Below are positions 1 to 6,542 of a stretch of DNA of 11,443 nucleotides, in pieces. This stretch comes from Planctomycetota bacterium. GTDB lineage: Bacteria > Planctomycetota > Planctomycetia > Pirellulales > Lacipirellulaceae. The stretch is taken from positions 1 to 11,443 of the forward strand of contig JAJRUA010000330.1 in assembly GCA_024278035.1 (NCBI GenBank). Direction: 5' to 3'. Each line of letters begins with the position of its first letter. Within the stretch, counting starts at the first letter, position 1. A program made the position numbers and the translations under genes. The notes below the pieces were generated by a model. That model made no database searches, was not told the origin of the DNA, and saw nothing but the letters and a program-made list of their open reading frames with translations.

Positions 1-1914
1 CGGCTGAATGTGGGCGACGTGCTTATCTATTGGGTCGAAGCAACCGACAACCGTTCGCCCGAAGCGAACCGCGTGGTCACCACGAAAAAGCGATTGCGTG
101 TCGTTGCAAGCGATCCACAAAAGGGTAAGCATAAGCAGCAAGGGGGCCAACAGGGCGAAGCAAGCGACGATTCGAGTGACAGTAGCTCATCGCCAAACGA
201 TTCGGCGCCGCAGCAAAGTGAAAGCAACCCACAAGAGAACGGTCAACAGGAAAATGGCGAGCCGCAAGCGTCAGCGACCGGAGAGGAGCAACCGGGCCAG
301 CAGCAAGAAGGCGAGCCGTCGGCGTCAGCCGCCGGAGGAGAGCAGCAGCCCAACCAAGGAGAAGAGGCCCAATCGGGCGAACAGCAGTCCCCCGAAGAAG
401 CCGATCCGTCCGGCGGCTCCCAGGGGGATCCCCCGCCCGGAGGGCTGCAAGGCAACGGAAAAGAAAACCAAGACTCATCTTCGGGCGAAGACCAACAAGG
501 TGGTGCAGCCGGCGAGTCCTCGGGCGAGGACAAAAAAGAGGGCGACGGAGAGGCCCAGGGCTCGTCCGATCCGAATCCATCCGGTGAGAACCCTTCGGGA
601 GCCGAAGGCCCAACGGGCGAGCGCCGCCCCGGCCAGCCGACGGGGGGTGCCCAACAGCCGGTTGCCGATGATGGTAGCGACGACGGTGCGGCATTCGACC
701 GGATTCAGAAGCACCTTTCAGAGAAGGAATCGGACGGGAAAGGTTCCGAAAAGAACTCCGAAAAGGGCGACCCTTCGGAGTCTCCTTCCCCTTCCGACAA
801 GGCGGCTGGTGAGGAAGGCGATGCCTCGGCAGACGAAACGGGCGACACCCGCCCCGGTACCGAGGACTCTTCGGACCAATCTCGCGATGCCCCCACGGAC
901 TCGCCTGAAAGATCGGTCGAGGGTCCTGCACCAGAGGACAGCACGGGCCCGACGGGCCAAACATCCGACTCACAATCCAGCGAATCGGGCGAATCGGGAG
1001 GCGACGAATCCTCTACCCAAGAGACCACCACGCCCCACGATGGGACCGGCAGCACGGGCCAAAGCCAAGCTGCCGACGAAGGGACCGGGCAATCGGCTGA
1101 CGAGGGCGCTGGTGATCGTTCGGGACAAGCGGGCGATGAGCAAATGGCAGGTGAAGAGACGGGCCAAAGTAGTGAAAATCAGCCGGGCGAAGGGAGCCAA
1201 ACTTCGGATAGTCCTTCGTCTGAACGGGGCGAGACAACCGATCAACAGGGGACAGGCGATACTTCCGATGGCGGTACCTCCGGCCAAGAAACGGCAGGCG
1301 AACCTGATGGCGATGGCGAACCAGCCGACTCGCCGGCGGCTGATGCAGACGGATCGCCTTCTTCACCGAGTGGGCGTGATGGCGGCCAAGAAGGCCAAGA
1401 GAGCGATCAGAGCCGTGACTCGAACGACAAATCGTCTCAAGGCGATGTCCGAGGTGGCGAACGTGATTCCTCAGCGCAGCTTCCTGACAGAGCGGCTGAC
1501 AAAGCGGAATCGCTCGATGAACCGGGCGGGGACGAGGCGAACCTAGAGTACGCTCGTAAGCAAACGGATTTAGTACTCAAGCGACTTTCGGAACAGATCG
1601 ACAAGAACAAAGTGGATCGCGAATTGCTCGATAAGCTTGGTTGGACGGAGGAAGACCTTCGCCGGTTTGTTTCTCGTTGGAAGAACCGGCAAGAGCGAGC
1701 CGCCGCAGGGGATGCTCGTGGCAAGGCGGAACTCGACAGCGCGCTACGAAGCCTTGGACTGAGCCAGGGCGGTCCCACCAAGGTGGGGAAACTAGAAAAA
1801 GACCAACTTCGCGATCTCCGTCAGCGCACACGAACGACGATCCCTCCCGCTTTGCGCGACCGCCTGCGGCCCTACAACCGCGGTGTCAGTGCGAGTCGTG
1901 AGGAAGAAGAGTAG
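1..1914 (+). CDS. Low-complexity Ser/Asp/Glu/Gly/Gln-rich protein, C-terminal part (5' end outside window)
   Basis: The frame is open from the first base (cgg ctg aat gtg), so the start lies upstream and 637 residues are visible. Residues 1-37 look like the end of a beta-sandwich domain (YWVEATDN, then a basic strand). Residues about 40-510 are almost entirely S, D, E, G, Q, P, T and A, with no hydrophobic core, and are surely disordered; short words recur (GEP-ASA, GTGQS, TGQ). Residues 514-637 form a different, charged, helix-rich domain (from NLEYARKQTDLVLKRL to RDRLRPYNRG) that looks conserved. I do not recognise a named family. Alphaproteobacterial DUF4175-type proteins have a similar plan (N-terminal membrane helices, long Gln/Gly-rich region), and a planctomycete counterpart of that kind is a weak guess. 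The function is unknown; an extracytoplasmic location would fit the composition but cannot be shown without the N-terminus. The low T content keeps other frames open here, which creates long spurious ORFs. Confidence 0.85.
   Translation, partial: RLNVGDVLIYWVEATDNRSPEANRVVTTKKRLRVVASDPQKGKHKQQGGQQGEASDDSSDSSSSPNDSAPQQSESNPQENGQQENGEPQASATGEEQPGQQQEGEPSASAAGGEQQPNQGEEAQSGEQQSPEEADPSGGSQGDPPPGGLQGNGKENQDSSSGEDQQGGAAGESSGEDKKEGDGEAQGSSDPNPSGENPSGAEGPTGERRPGQPTGGAQQPVADDGSDDGAAFDRIQKHLSEKESDGKGSEKNSEKGDPSESPSPSDKAAGEEGDASADETGDTRPGTEDSSDQSRDAPTDSPERSVEGPAPEDSTGPTGQTSDSQSSESGESGGDESSTQETTTPHDGTGSTGQSQAADEGTGQSADEGAGDRSGQAGDEQMAGEETGQSSENQPGEGSQTSDSPSSERGETTDQQGTGDTSDGGTSGQETAGEPDGDGEPADSPAADADGSPSSPSGRDGGQEGQESDQSRDSNDKSSQGDVRGGERDSSAQLPDRAADKAESLDEPGGDEANLEYARKQTDLVLKRLSEQIDKNKVDRELLDKLGWTEEDLRRFVSRWKNRQERAAAGDARGKAELDSALRSLGLSQGGPTKVGKLEKDQLRDLRQRTRTTIPPALRDRLRPYNRGVSASREEEE
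256..283 (+). repeat. 28-bp repeat element, coding copy 1
   Basis: The copy begins GGCGAGCCG and ends AGCGACCGGAG. It matches the reverse complement of 11129-11156 at 25 of 28 positions, with mismatches only at positions 10, 11 and 17. It lies in frame in the low-complexity gene and encodes about nine residues (GEPQASATG). Confidence 0.6.
310..337 (+). repeat. 28-bp repeat element, coding copy 2
   Basis: This is a diverged second copy 54 bp after the first and in the same reading frame, encoding GEPSASAAG. It keeps GGCGAGCCGT at the start and CCGGAG at the end, and matches 23 of 28 positions of the copy at 11129-11156. The two coding copies give an internal protein repeat of 18 residues. Confidence 0.5.
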
Positions 1915-1920
1915 AGTAAA

Positions 1921-2046
1921 GAGAGCCGTTTTGTTCGTAAGTGCTGTGTCGTTCGAGAGAGGCGCGGCGTCTCGACCACGGTTTTAGGGAAACTGCTTGC
2001 CGTGGTCGGGGACGACACGGCTCTCCACTGGGACGACACGGCTCTC
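1921..2046. repeat. Composite inverted/direct repeat in the nadB upstream spacer
   Basis: The 17-bp word GGGACGACACGGCTCTC occurs twice exactly, at 2009-2025 and 2030-2046 (period 21). An imperfect inverted copy (13 of 17) is at 1921-1937, and a shorter inverted piece, GTGTCGT, is at 1946-1952. Between the arms lies a separate hairpin: 1971-1981 pairs with 2000-2010 (core CGACCACGG/CCGTGGTCG) around an 18-base loop. No T-tract follows, so it is not a canonical terminator. It could be a dispersed repeat, or tandem operator sites, since the second direct copy ends 21 bp before the nadB start codon. Confidence 0.7.
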
Positions 2047-2067
2047 TGCCTGCTGTAAACTGTCGTC

Positions 2068-3735
2068 ATGCCTCAGTTTAACGATCAGAGCAATCCGCGT
2101 TATCTTGTTCCCTTCCATCCGAAGCGGATTCCACACCACTTTGTTGATGTGATGATCGTCGGTGGTGGGATCGCCGGGATGCGGGCAGCGATTGAAGTCG
2201 ATCCGAAACTCACCCTGCTGATCGTTACCAAAGATCGGCTACGCGAATCGAACAGCGTTTATGCTCAGGGGGGCATCGCAGGCGTGATCGCGCCGGAAGA
2301 TGCGTTTACTAGCCACATTCGTGATACGATCACAGCGGGGGGCAACCTGTGCAATACGAGCGTTGTCGAATCGGTGATTCGTGAAGCGCCTGAGCACATT
2401 CGGCAACTGATCGAATGGGGGACCCAGTTCGACGAGACGGACGAAGGCACACTAGCGCTTGCCCGTGAAGGGGGCCACAGTCACAATCGCATTGCCCATG
2501 CCTTGGGCGACGCCACCGGCAAAGAAATCATCCGTGCCATGCAGCGACACGTTCGGGAGACGCTCGGTGCTCAGATTTGGCAAGATACGTTCATCATCGA
2601 TTTGCTAACACACGAAGGTCGTTGTCGCGGAGCGCTCGTTTGGAACAAGTACCATGGCAAGACGTTTATTTGGGCCAAGCAAACGATCTTAGCAACCGGG
2701 GGTGCGGGGCAGATTTACCGCGAATCGACCAACCCCCCCGTAGCGACCGGCGATGGCCATGCGATGGCCTACCGTGCCGGGGCGGAGCTGGCTGACATGG
2801 AGTTCATGCAGTTCCACCCGACGGTGCTTTATATCGCCGGTAGTAGTCGAAGTTTAATTACCGAGGCGATGCGTGGCGAAGGAGCCTGGCTTGTCGATGA
2901 CCGGGGCGAGCGATTCATGCAGGACTACGACGACCGGGGCGAGCTCGCGCCGCGTGACATTGTCAGTCGGTCGATTGTTCTTCATATGGAAAAAATGCAA
3001 CACCCGTGCGTTTATCTTGATCTCAGTCACATGGATCCCGAGCGCACCCGGAGCCGATTTCCGGGCATTGCCAAAACGTGTCGTGAGTTTGGGATCGATA
3101 TCGCAATCGATCCCATCCCGGTGCGTCCCGGAGCACATTATATGCTGGGCGGAGTGCGAGTCGATGAGCGGGCGGCAACGACCTTGCCCGGCCTCTGGGC
3201 GGCTGGTGAAGTCGCTAGCAGCGGCCTGCACGGGGCGAACCGCCTCGCCTCGAACAGTTTATTAGAAGGCCTCGTCTACGGAGCCCGTGCGGGTGCCGGG
3301 GCGACCGCTGCGGCGCTTGAAGAAGAGGATTCGTTCCATGCCCTGGCCCTCGAAAATCCGCCGGTCGAGCCGTCGAACGAGCCGCTGGACACCGCGGATA
3401 TTCGCAACGCGCTGAAGAGCCTGATGTGGCGTTCCGCCGGTGTTTGGCGCGATGGCGAGCCTCTTGCAGCGGCCCTCAAAAGCATCCACCAATGGCGCCG
3501 CTATGTGTTGTCCCGGCAATTAGAAACTCCCGAGGGTTGGGAGCTTCAAAATATGATCCAAGTAGCGGGCCTCATGATTCGCTCGGCGATCCGGCGCGAA
3601 GAATCCCGCGGCGTGCATTTGCGTACGGATTTCCCGGAGCCGAACGATGCAGAGTGGTTACGGCATCAGCACATTATCCGCACGGATGCTGGACCGCGTC
3701 TTTCGACCGGCGATGCGATTAGCCCGCGGCCTTAG
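2068..3735 (+). CDS. nadB: L-aspartate oxidase (NadB)
   Basis: This FAD enzyme oxidises L-aspartate to iminoaspartate, the first step of de novo NAD synthesis; quinolinate synthase (NadA) uses the product. The 555-residue length is normal. The FAD dinucleotide fold is at the N-terminus (GGGIAG, residues 32-37), followed by the family signatures YAQGGIAG (65-72) and EGGHSHNRI. The active-site residues known from E. coli NadB have visible counterparts: H250 in QFHPT, R301 in DIVSRSI, H357 in GAHYMLGG and R392 in HGANRLASNS. This NadB pattern and the cytosolic, signal-free N-terminus separate it from succinate dehydrogenase or fumarate reductase flavoproteins. The C-terminal helical domain is present (about 430-540). 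The ATG at 2068 has no Shine-Dalgarno sequence. nadA and nadC are not adjacent, so the gene appears to be transcribed alone or with something upstream. Its TAG stop lies inside a 14-bp repeat shared with the downstream terminator. Confidence 0.95.
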   Translation: MPQFNDQSNPRYLVPFHPKRIPHHFVDVMIVGGGIAGMRAAIEVDPKLTLLIVTKDRLRESNSVYAQGGIAGVIAPEDAFTSHIRDTITAGGNLCNTSVVESVIREAPEHIRQLIEWGTQFDETDEGTLALAREGGHSHNRIAHALGDATGKEIIRAMQRHVRETLGAQIWQDTFIIDLLTHEGRCRGALVWNKYHGKTFIWAKQTILATGGAGQIYRESTNPPVATGDGHAMAYRAGAELADMEFMQFHPTVLYIAGSSRSLITEAMRGEGAWLVDDRGERFMQDYDDRGELAPRDIVSRSIVLHMEKMQHPCVYLDLSHMDPERTRSRFPGIAKTCREFGIDIAIDPIPVRPGAHYMLGGVRVDERAATTLPGLWAAGEVASSGLHGANRLASNSLLEGLVYGARAGAGATAAALEEEDSFHALALENPPVEPSNEPLDTADIRNALKSLMWRSAGVWRDGEPLAAALKSIHQWRRYVLSRQLETPEGWELQNMIQVAGLMIRSAIRREESRGVHLRTDFPEPNDAEWLRHQHIIRTDAGPRLSTGDAISPRP

Positions 3736-3766
3736 CCCCCGGTCACGAAAAATTAGCCCCCGGTCA
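3732..3766 (+). repeat. 14-bp direct repeat spanning the nadB stop codon
   Basis: TTAGCCCCCGGTCA occurs exactly at 3732-3745 and 3753-3766. The first copy contains the nadB TAG (3733-3735). The second is the left arm of the adjacent terminator hairpin, so either copy could pair with the right arm at 3768-3781. Confidence 0.8.
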
Positions 3767-3781
3767 GTGACCGAGGGCTAA
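3747..3781 (-). terminator. Intrinsic terminator of the nitronate monooxygenase gene
   Basis: Read on the minus strand, 3781-3768 pairs with 3766-3753 over the full 14-bp arm (one G-U wobble, tight loop around C3767), followed directly by five Ts (complement of 3752-3748). It begins 6 bp after the stop of the minus-strand gene. On the + strand the wobble becomes a C-A mismatch and no T-tract follows, so it should work mainly for the minus-strand gene, although it sits between two convergent genes. Confidence 0.8.
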
Positions 3782-3787
3782 GGAATA

Positions 3788-5242
3788 TCACGGAGCAACG
3801 GACGGCTTGGCCGTGACCATCGACATCAGATAGCTCACCACGTCGTGGGCAGAATAGGAGAGCGCTTCGGGCGTTTTTAGGAACTTGAGGATGTTCTTTA
3901 CGTCGTCGCCACAGGTGACGAGCGGCAGTTCGGGGCCACTGGCCCGGACTTGGCCCAAGCCGACGTTGGCCATCAGGGCATTGCAGATGCACTTTCGGCC
4001 GGTCGTCTCTTCCTCTTTGCCCCCCTTCTTGAGGTAGGCATTGATCGGCTCCGAAGGACAACGCCAACCGAGCGATCCATCTTCTTTCTTGAAGCCTTGG
4101 AGCAAATAGCCCATGTCGCACTTTCGCTTACGAAGCTGATAAGTGACCGACTCTGAGAGGCTATCGACCATCGAAAGCACCTTGAAGGGGAAACCGGTCG
4201 GCGAAGCCAGGGCGTCGGTCTTTACGTCCACGTTGCCCGTTTTGCTGGCTTGAATCACGTTGGTTCGGATTTCCTTGCTCATGCCTGACTCATTGCAAAA
4301 AGCAAAGGCGGTGCCGACTTGAACGCCGGTCGCTCCCTGGTCCAATGCCTCCACCACCCCCTTGGGCGATCCATAAGAGCCTGCCAACCAGAATGGCAAT
4401 CCAAGCGCTCGCATTCCTTTCAGATCCACAACGTCGCGATTGCCGTAGATAGGTTCGCCCCGGTCGTTGAGTTGGGTCTTACCCCGAGGCGGGGCGTTAT
4501 GTCCGCCGGCAGTGGGGCCTTCTACAATGAATCCATCCACCTTGCCCGTTGATTTGCGTTTGAGCATCGTCGCTAAAGTGACCGACGCGATAATGGGCAA
4601 GAACTTGGGGCGGCGTAACCAGGGGACTTGGCCACCGGTGAACTTGTCCGGATCAAGCCGCGTGACGAACTTATCTTCGGTAGTCGCACCGTGGATATGC
4701 AAAGGAAGTTCGACTTGCTGGCCTTTGCACAGGCGATCGATAATGCCTGGCATAGCGATCGGAATGCCGGCACCCATTAGCACATAATCCACACCGGCCA
4801 GCATCGCCCCGAACAGCGAAGGGAGGGTGGGCAACTGGATTTTTTCCAGGTAGTTAATGCCGACCAAGCCGGAGTGATCTTCTTTCGCTAAGAAGACTTC
4901 CACAAAGTTCGAGAGAACAAGCAGCTCTTCTCGGTCTTTGGGGTGGGTTTCGTTGAGAAACTTGAGGGGGACGAACGGCTTGTCGGCCGGCTTGCCCCCG
5001 GGCAAGAAAAAGCGGTCGAGGATCCGTTCTGCCATGCCGGGCAGGGGGAACTCAGCGAGCGCCCGGCGGATGTGGCCACCGATATCGCCCAACTGCAAGC
5101 GGCGCACCATGATCGAATCTAGCGCCGTGCCTGAGACGACCCCCAGTTGGCCTGATTGGGCAACCGCCTTGGCAAGCTGCCAAGCCGAGACCGCCGCTCC
5201 CATGCCACCTTGGATAATCGTAGGTTCAGAGCTGGATTCCAT
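3788..5242 (-). CDS. Nitronate monooxygenase / 2-nitropropane dioxygenase-family flavoprotein
   Basis: This is a predicted cytosolic FMN-dependent TIM-barrel enzyme of the NMO/NPD superfamily, which also holds FabK- and PfaD-type enoyl reductases. With the start at 5242 it has 484 residues. The FMN-site N-terminal motif TIIQGGMG is at residues 8-15. The superfamily histidine motif appears as AGGHNAPPRG (H248), and the FMN phosphate region as LAGSYGSP and GVQVGTAFAF. A C-terminal extension carries C375 (KCDMGYL), C395 (WRCPSEP), C418 and C420 (KCIC), a possible metal or Fe-S site. The ATG at 5242 is preferred because a strong AAGGA lies 7 bases upstream and the FMN motif starts right after it. 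The frame stays open upstream to 5425 (ATG also at 5356), but that extension is Pro/Gly/charged and unlike the family. The substrate is not determinable: nitronate oxidation is the annotated family activity, but this subgroup's reaction may differ. It is convergent with nadB and divergent from the ABC operon. Confidence 0.88.
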   Translation of the reverse strand: MESSSEPTIIQGGMGAAVSAWQLAKAVAQSGQLGVVSGTALDSIMVRRLQLGDIGGHIRRALAEFPLPGMAERILDRFFLPGGKPADKPFVPLKFLNETHPKDREELLVLSNFVEVFLAKEDHSGLVGINYLEKIQLPTLPSLFGAMLAGVDYVLMGAGIPIAMPGIIDRLCKGQQVELPLHIHGATTEDKFVTRLDPDKFTGGQVPWLRRPKFLPIIASVTLATMLKRKSTGKVDGFIVEGPTAGGHNAPPRGKTQLNDRGEPIYGNRDVVDLKGMRALGLPFWLAGSYGSPKGVVEALDQGATGVQVGTAFAFCNESGMSKEIRTNVIQASKTGNVDVKTDALASPTGFPFKVLSMVDSLSESVTYQLRKRKCDMGYLLQGFKKEDGSLGWRCPSEPINAYLKKGGKEEETTGRKCICNALMANVGLGQVRASGPELPLVTCGDDVKNILKFLKTPEALSYSAHDVVSYLMSMVTAKPSVAP

Positions 5243-5256
5243 CTTCGATTCCTTCC
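5243..5256 (-). promoter_or_regulatory. Shine-Dalgarno site that decides the nitronate monooxygenase start
   Basis: On the minus strand GGAAGGAATCGAAG directly precedes the ATG at 5242. AAGGA sits 7 bases from the start codon, near-ideal spacing. No comparable site precedes the four complete + strand genes. Confidence 0.75.
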
Positions 5257-5259
5257 GGG

Positions 5260-5281
5260 CCCCGGGGGCTTGCCCCAGGGG
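5260..5281 (-). promoter_or_regulatory. GC-rich hairpin just upstream of the nitronate monooxygenase RBS
   Basis: 5260-5269 (CCCCGGGGGC) pairs with 5272-5281 (GCCCCAGGGG) at nine of ten positions, with a CTTG-like turn. In the minus-strand transcript it would end three bases before the Shine-Dalgarno site. It could affect translation or be part of a dispersed repeat. If an upstream start is used, this stretch is coding. Confidence 0.45.
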
Positions 5282-5703
5282 TGTCTGACGGTGTTTATCG
5301 GTTGCCTCGACACACTTCGTGTTATCAGGCGTTGTAACAAGGCTGGTGGGGGCCATGATCGTCTTCGTTTCCTGGTCGATAAGCAATGGCAATAATGTTA
5401 CCGGGGCAAATCTACCCCACCCCATCAGGATATCCGTGATCGCAGACCTAGGGAACCGCTATCATGCCACTATTTGGGCTCGGAGGCAGAAAAATTTGCT
5501 TAGGGCGTGAACTACGGACGGTAGCGGGACGTAACGCAAAATTGACGGGGGCAGGCTGTGCCCGATGGGTAAAAACGACACGGTATAGACAGACCCGGAT
5601 GCTAGCGATTAGCTTTCTAGGTAAGCAGATGTCCGGCTTGGCCCCCTAAGCTCAAAAGACCCCACGAAACCCCTTCCTTGCGTATTCGTTAATTTCCCCC
5701 ATT
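5282..5703. other. Gene-free divergent upstream region
   Basis: This stretch lies between the 5' end of the minus-strand flavoprotein gene and the + strand ABC operon, and must hold both promoters. I see no convincing gene. A short open frame at 5464-5649 has no RBS and no recognisable product. TTGACG at 5542-5547 resembles a -35 box but has no good -10 box at the right distance. A small 5-bp hairpin (GGGCA/TGCCC, 5549-5563) is the only other structure. The part up to 5425 is also in frame with the flavoprotein gene. Confidence 0.5.
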
Positions 5704-6459
5704 ATGACTCCAGTAGACGCTATCACTACTTCTTCTAATCTTCCGGAAGCCATGATCGAAGCGGACGGGCTCTCGAAGTTCTATGGCGACTTTGCTGCGA
5801 CGCGCGACGTCTCCTTCAAGATTCGCCAGGGAGAGGTCGCTGCGTTCCTCGGGCCCAACGGGGCCGGGAAGAGTACGACCATGAAGCTGCTGACCGGCTA
5901 CTTGGCCGCGTCTGCCGGCTCGGCACGGATCGCAGGGTACAACACTTCGACCGATCGAATTGAAGCCTCCAAACGACTCGGCTATCTGCCCGAGAATGGC
6001 CCGCTCTATCCCGACATGACGCCACGCACTTTGCTACGTTTTTTTGGCGAAGCACGCGGCATCGAGCCGGGGCGACTTCGTGAACGGACCGACTTTGTCA
6101 TCCGGCAATGCCGTCTCGAAGCGGTTATCGGCAAACCCATCGGCAAACTGAGCAAAGGTTACCGCCAGCGGGTTGGCATGGCCCAAGTCCTGCTCCATGA
6201 GCCGGATGTGTTGATCCTGGACGAACCGACAGCAGGGCTCGATCCGAACCAAATTCGTGAAGTCCGAAAATTGATACGCGAATTAGGCGAAACAAAGACC
6301 GTGCTGCTCAGCACCCACATTCTTCAAGAAGTTGAGGCGATGTGCAATCGAGTGATCTTTATCAACGAAGGTCGCGTCGTCTTTGATGGCACGCCGACGG
6401 AACTCGCTGCGGATTCGCCGAACCTGGATGAGAAGTTTTTGCAGCTTACGAACAGTTAA
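5704..6459 (+). CDS. ABC transporter ATP-binding protein, GldA-like (ABC-2 type)
   Basis: This is the cytosolic ATPase of an ABC-2 exporter-type system; ATP hydrolysis here should drive the permease encoded next. All nucleotide-binding motifs are intact: Walker A GPNGAGKST (50-58), signature LSKGYRQ (149-155), Walker B LILDEP with D173 and catalytic E174, and H-loop H205. The Q-loop position is Glu (E97 in YLPENGPLYPDM), as is usual in the GldA/NatA-like branch. The length of 251 residues is typical of a stand-alone ATPase. The start is uncertain: ATG 5704 has no Shine-Dalgarno, and the internal ATG at 5752 (MIEADGLSKFYG) matches where relatives usually begin, but its GGAAG is only two bases away. 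It is followed after 83 bp by the permease fusion. GldA resemblance refers to sequence family; gliding motility is not implied. Confidence 0.93.
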   Translation: MTPVDAITTSSNLPEAMIEADGLSKFYGDFAATRDVSFKIRQGEVAAFLGPNGAGKSTTMKLLTGYLAASAGSARIAGYNTSTDRIEASKRLGYLPENGPLYPDMTPRTLLRFFGEARGIEPGRLRERTDFVIRQCRLEAVIGKPIGKLSKGYRQRVGMAQVLLHEPDVLILDEPTAGLDPNQIREVRKLIRELGETKTVLLSTHILQEVEAMCNRVIFINEGRVVFDGTPTELAADSPNLDEKFLQLTNS

Positions 6460-6492
6460 CGGCCAAACACTGGCGGCTTGCCATCGAATCCG

Positions 6493-6537
6493 TAGCAACT
6501 CCTTAACTAGCGCCTAGCAACTAGCAACTCTTAACTA
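6493..6537 (+). repeat. Short imperfect direct repeat in the ATPase-permease spacer
   Basis: The 17-base word at 6493-6509 (TAGCAACTCCTTAACTA) returns at 6522-6537 with one C missing; an extra TAGCAACT is at 6515-6522. The array ends 5 bp before the permease start codon, and no Shine-Dalgarno site is visible. Confidence 0.65.
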
Positions 6538-6542
6538 CTGCA

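Noticed and set aside
121..1539. CRISPR-like or minisatellite array in the repetitive coding region
   Set aside because: The repeats are short, diverged and in codon register, with no constant repeat and unique spacer pattern.
8..1546. 512-codon open frame in + frame 2 across the low-complexity gene
   Set aside because: Its product is a featureless Arg/Lys/Pro-rich string, and the frame is open only because the real gene's GC-rich, T-poor codons avoid stops. The real frame has an ordered start and end domain.
1971..2010. Hairpin as an intrinsic terminator for the first gene
   Set aside because: The loop is 18 bases and no T-tract follows on either strand, so it is treated as part of the repeat structure.
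2068..3735. Possibility that this flavoprotein is a succinate dehydrogenase or fumarate reductase subunit
   Set aside because: The EGGHSHNRI and GAHYMLGGV motifs and the residue set H250, R301, H357, R392 fit NadB; no sdhB or sdhC genes are adjacent.
5542..5570. Possible sigma-70 promoter starting at TTGACG
   Set aside because: No acceptable -10 hexamer lies 16-18 bases downstream; the TATAGA at 5584-5589 is 36 bases away.
5464..5649. 61-codon open frame in the divergent upstream region
   Set aside because: It has no RBS, no recognisable motif and no coding-like composition compared with its neighbours.
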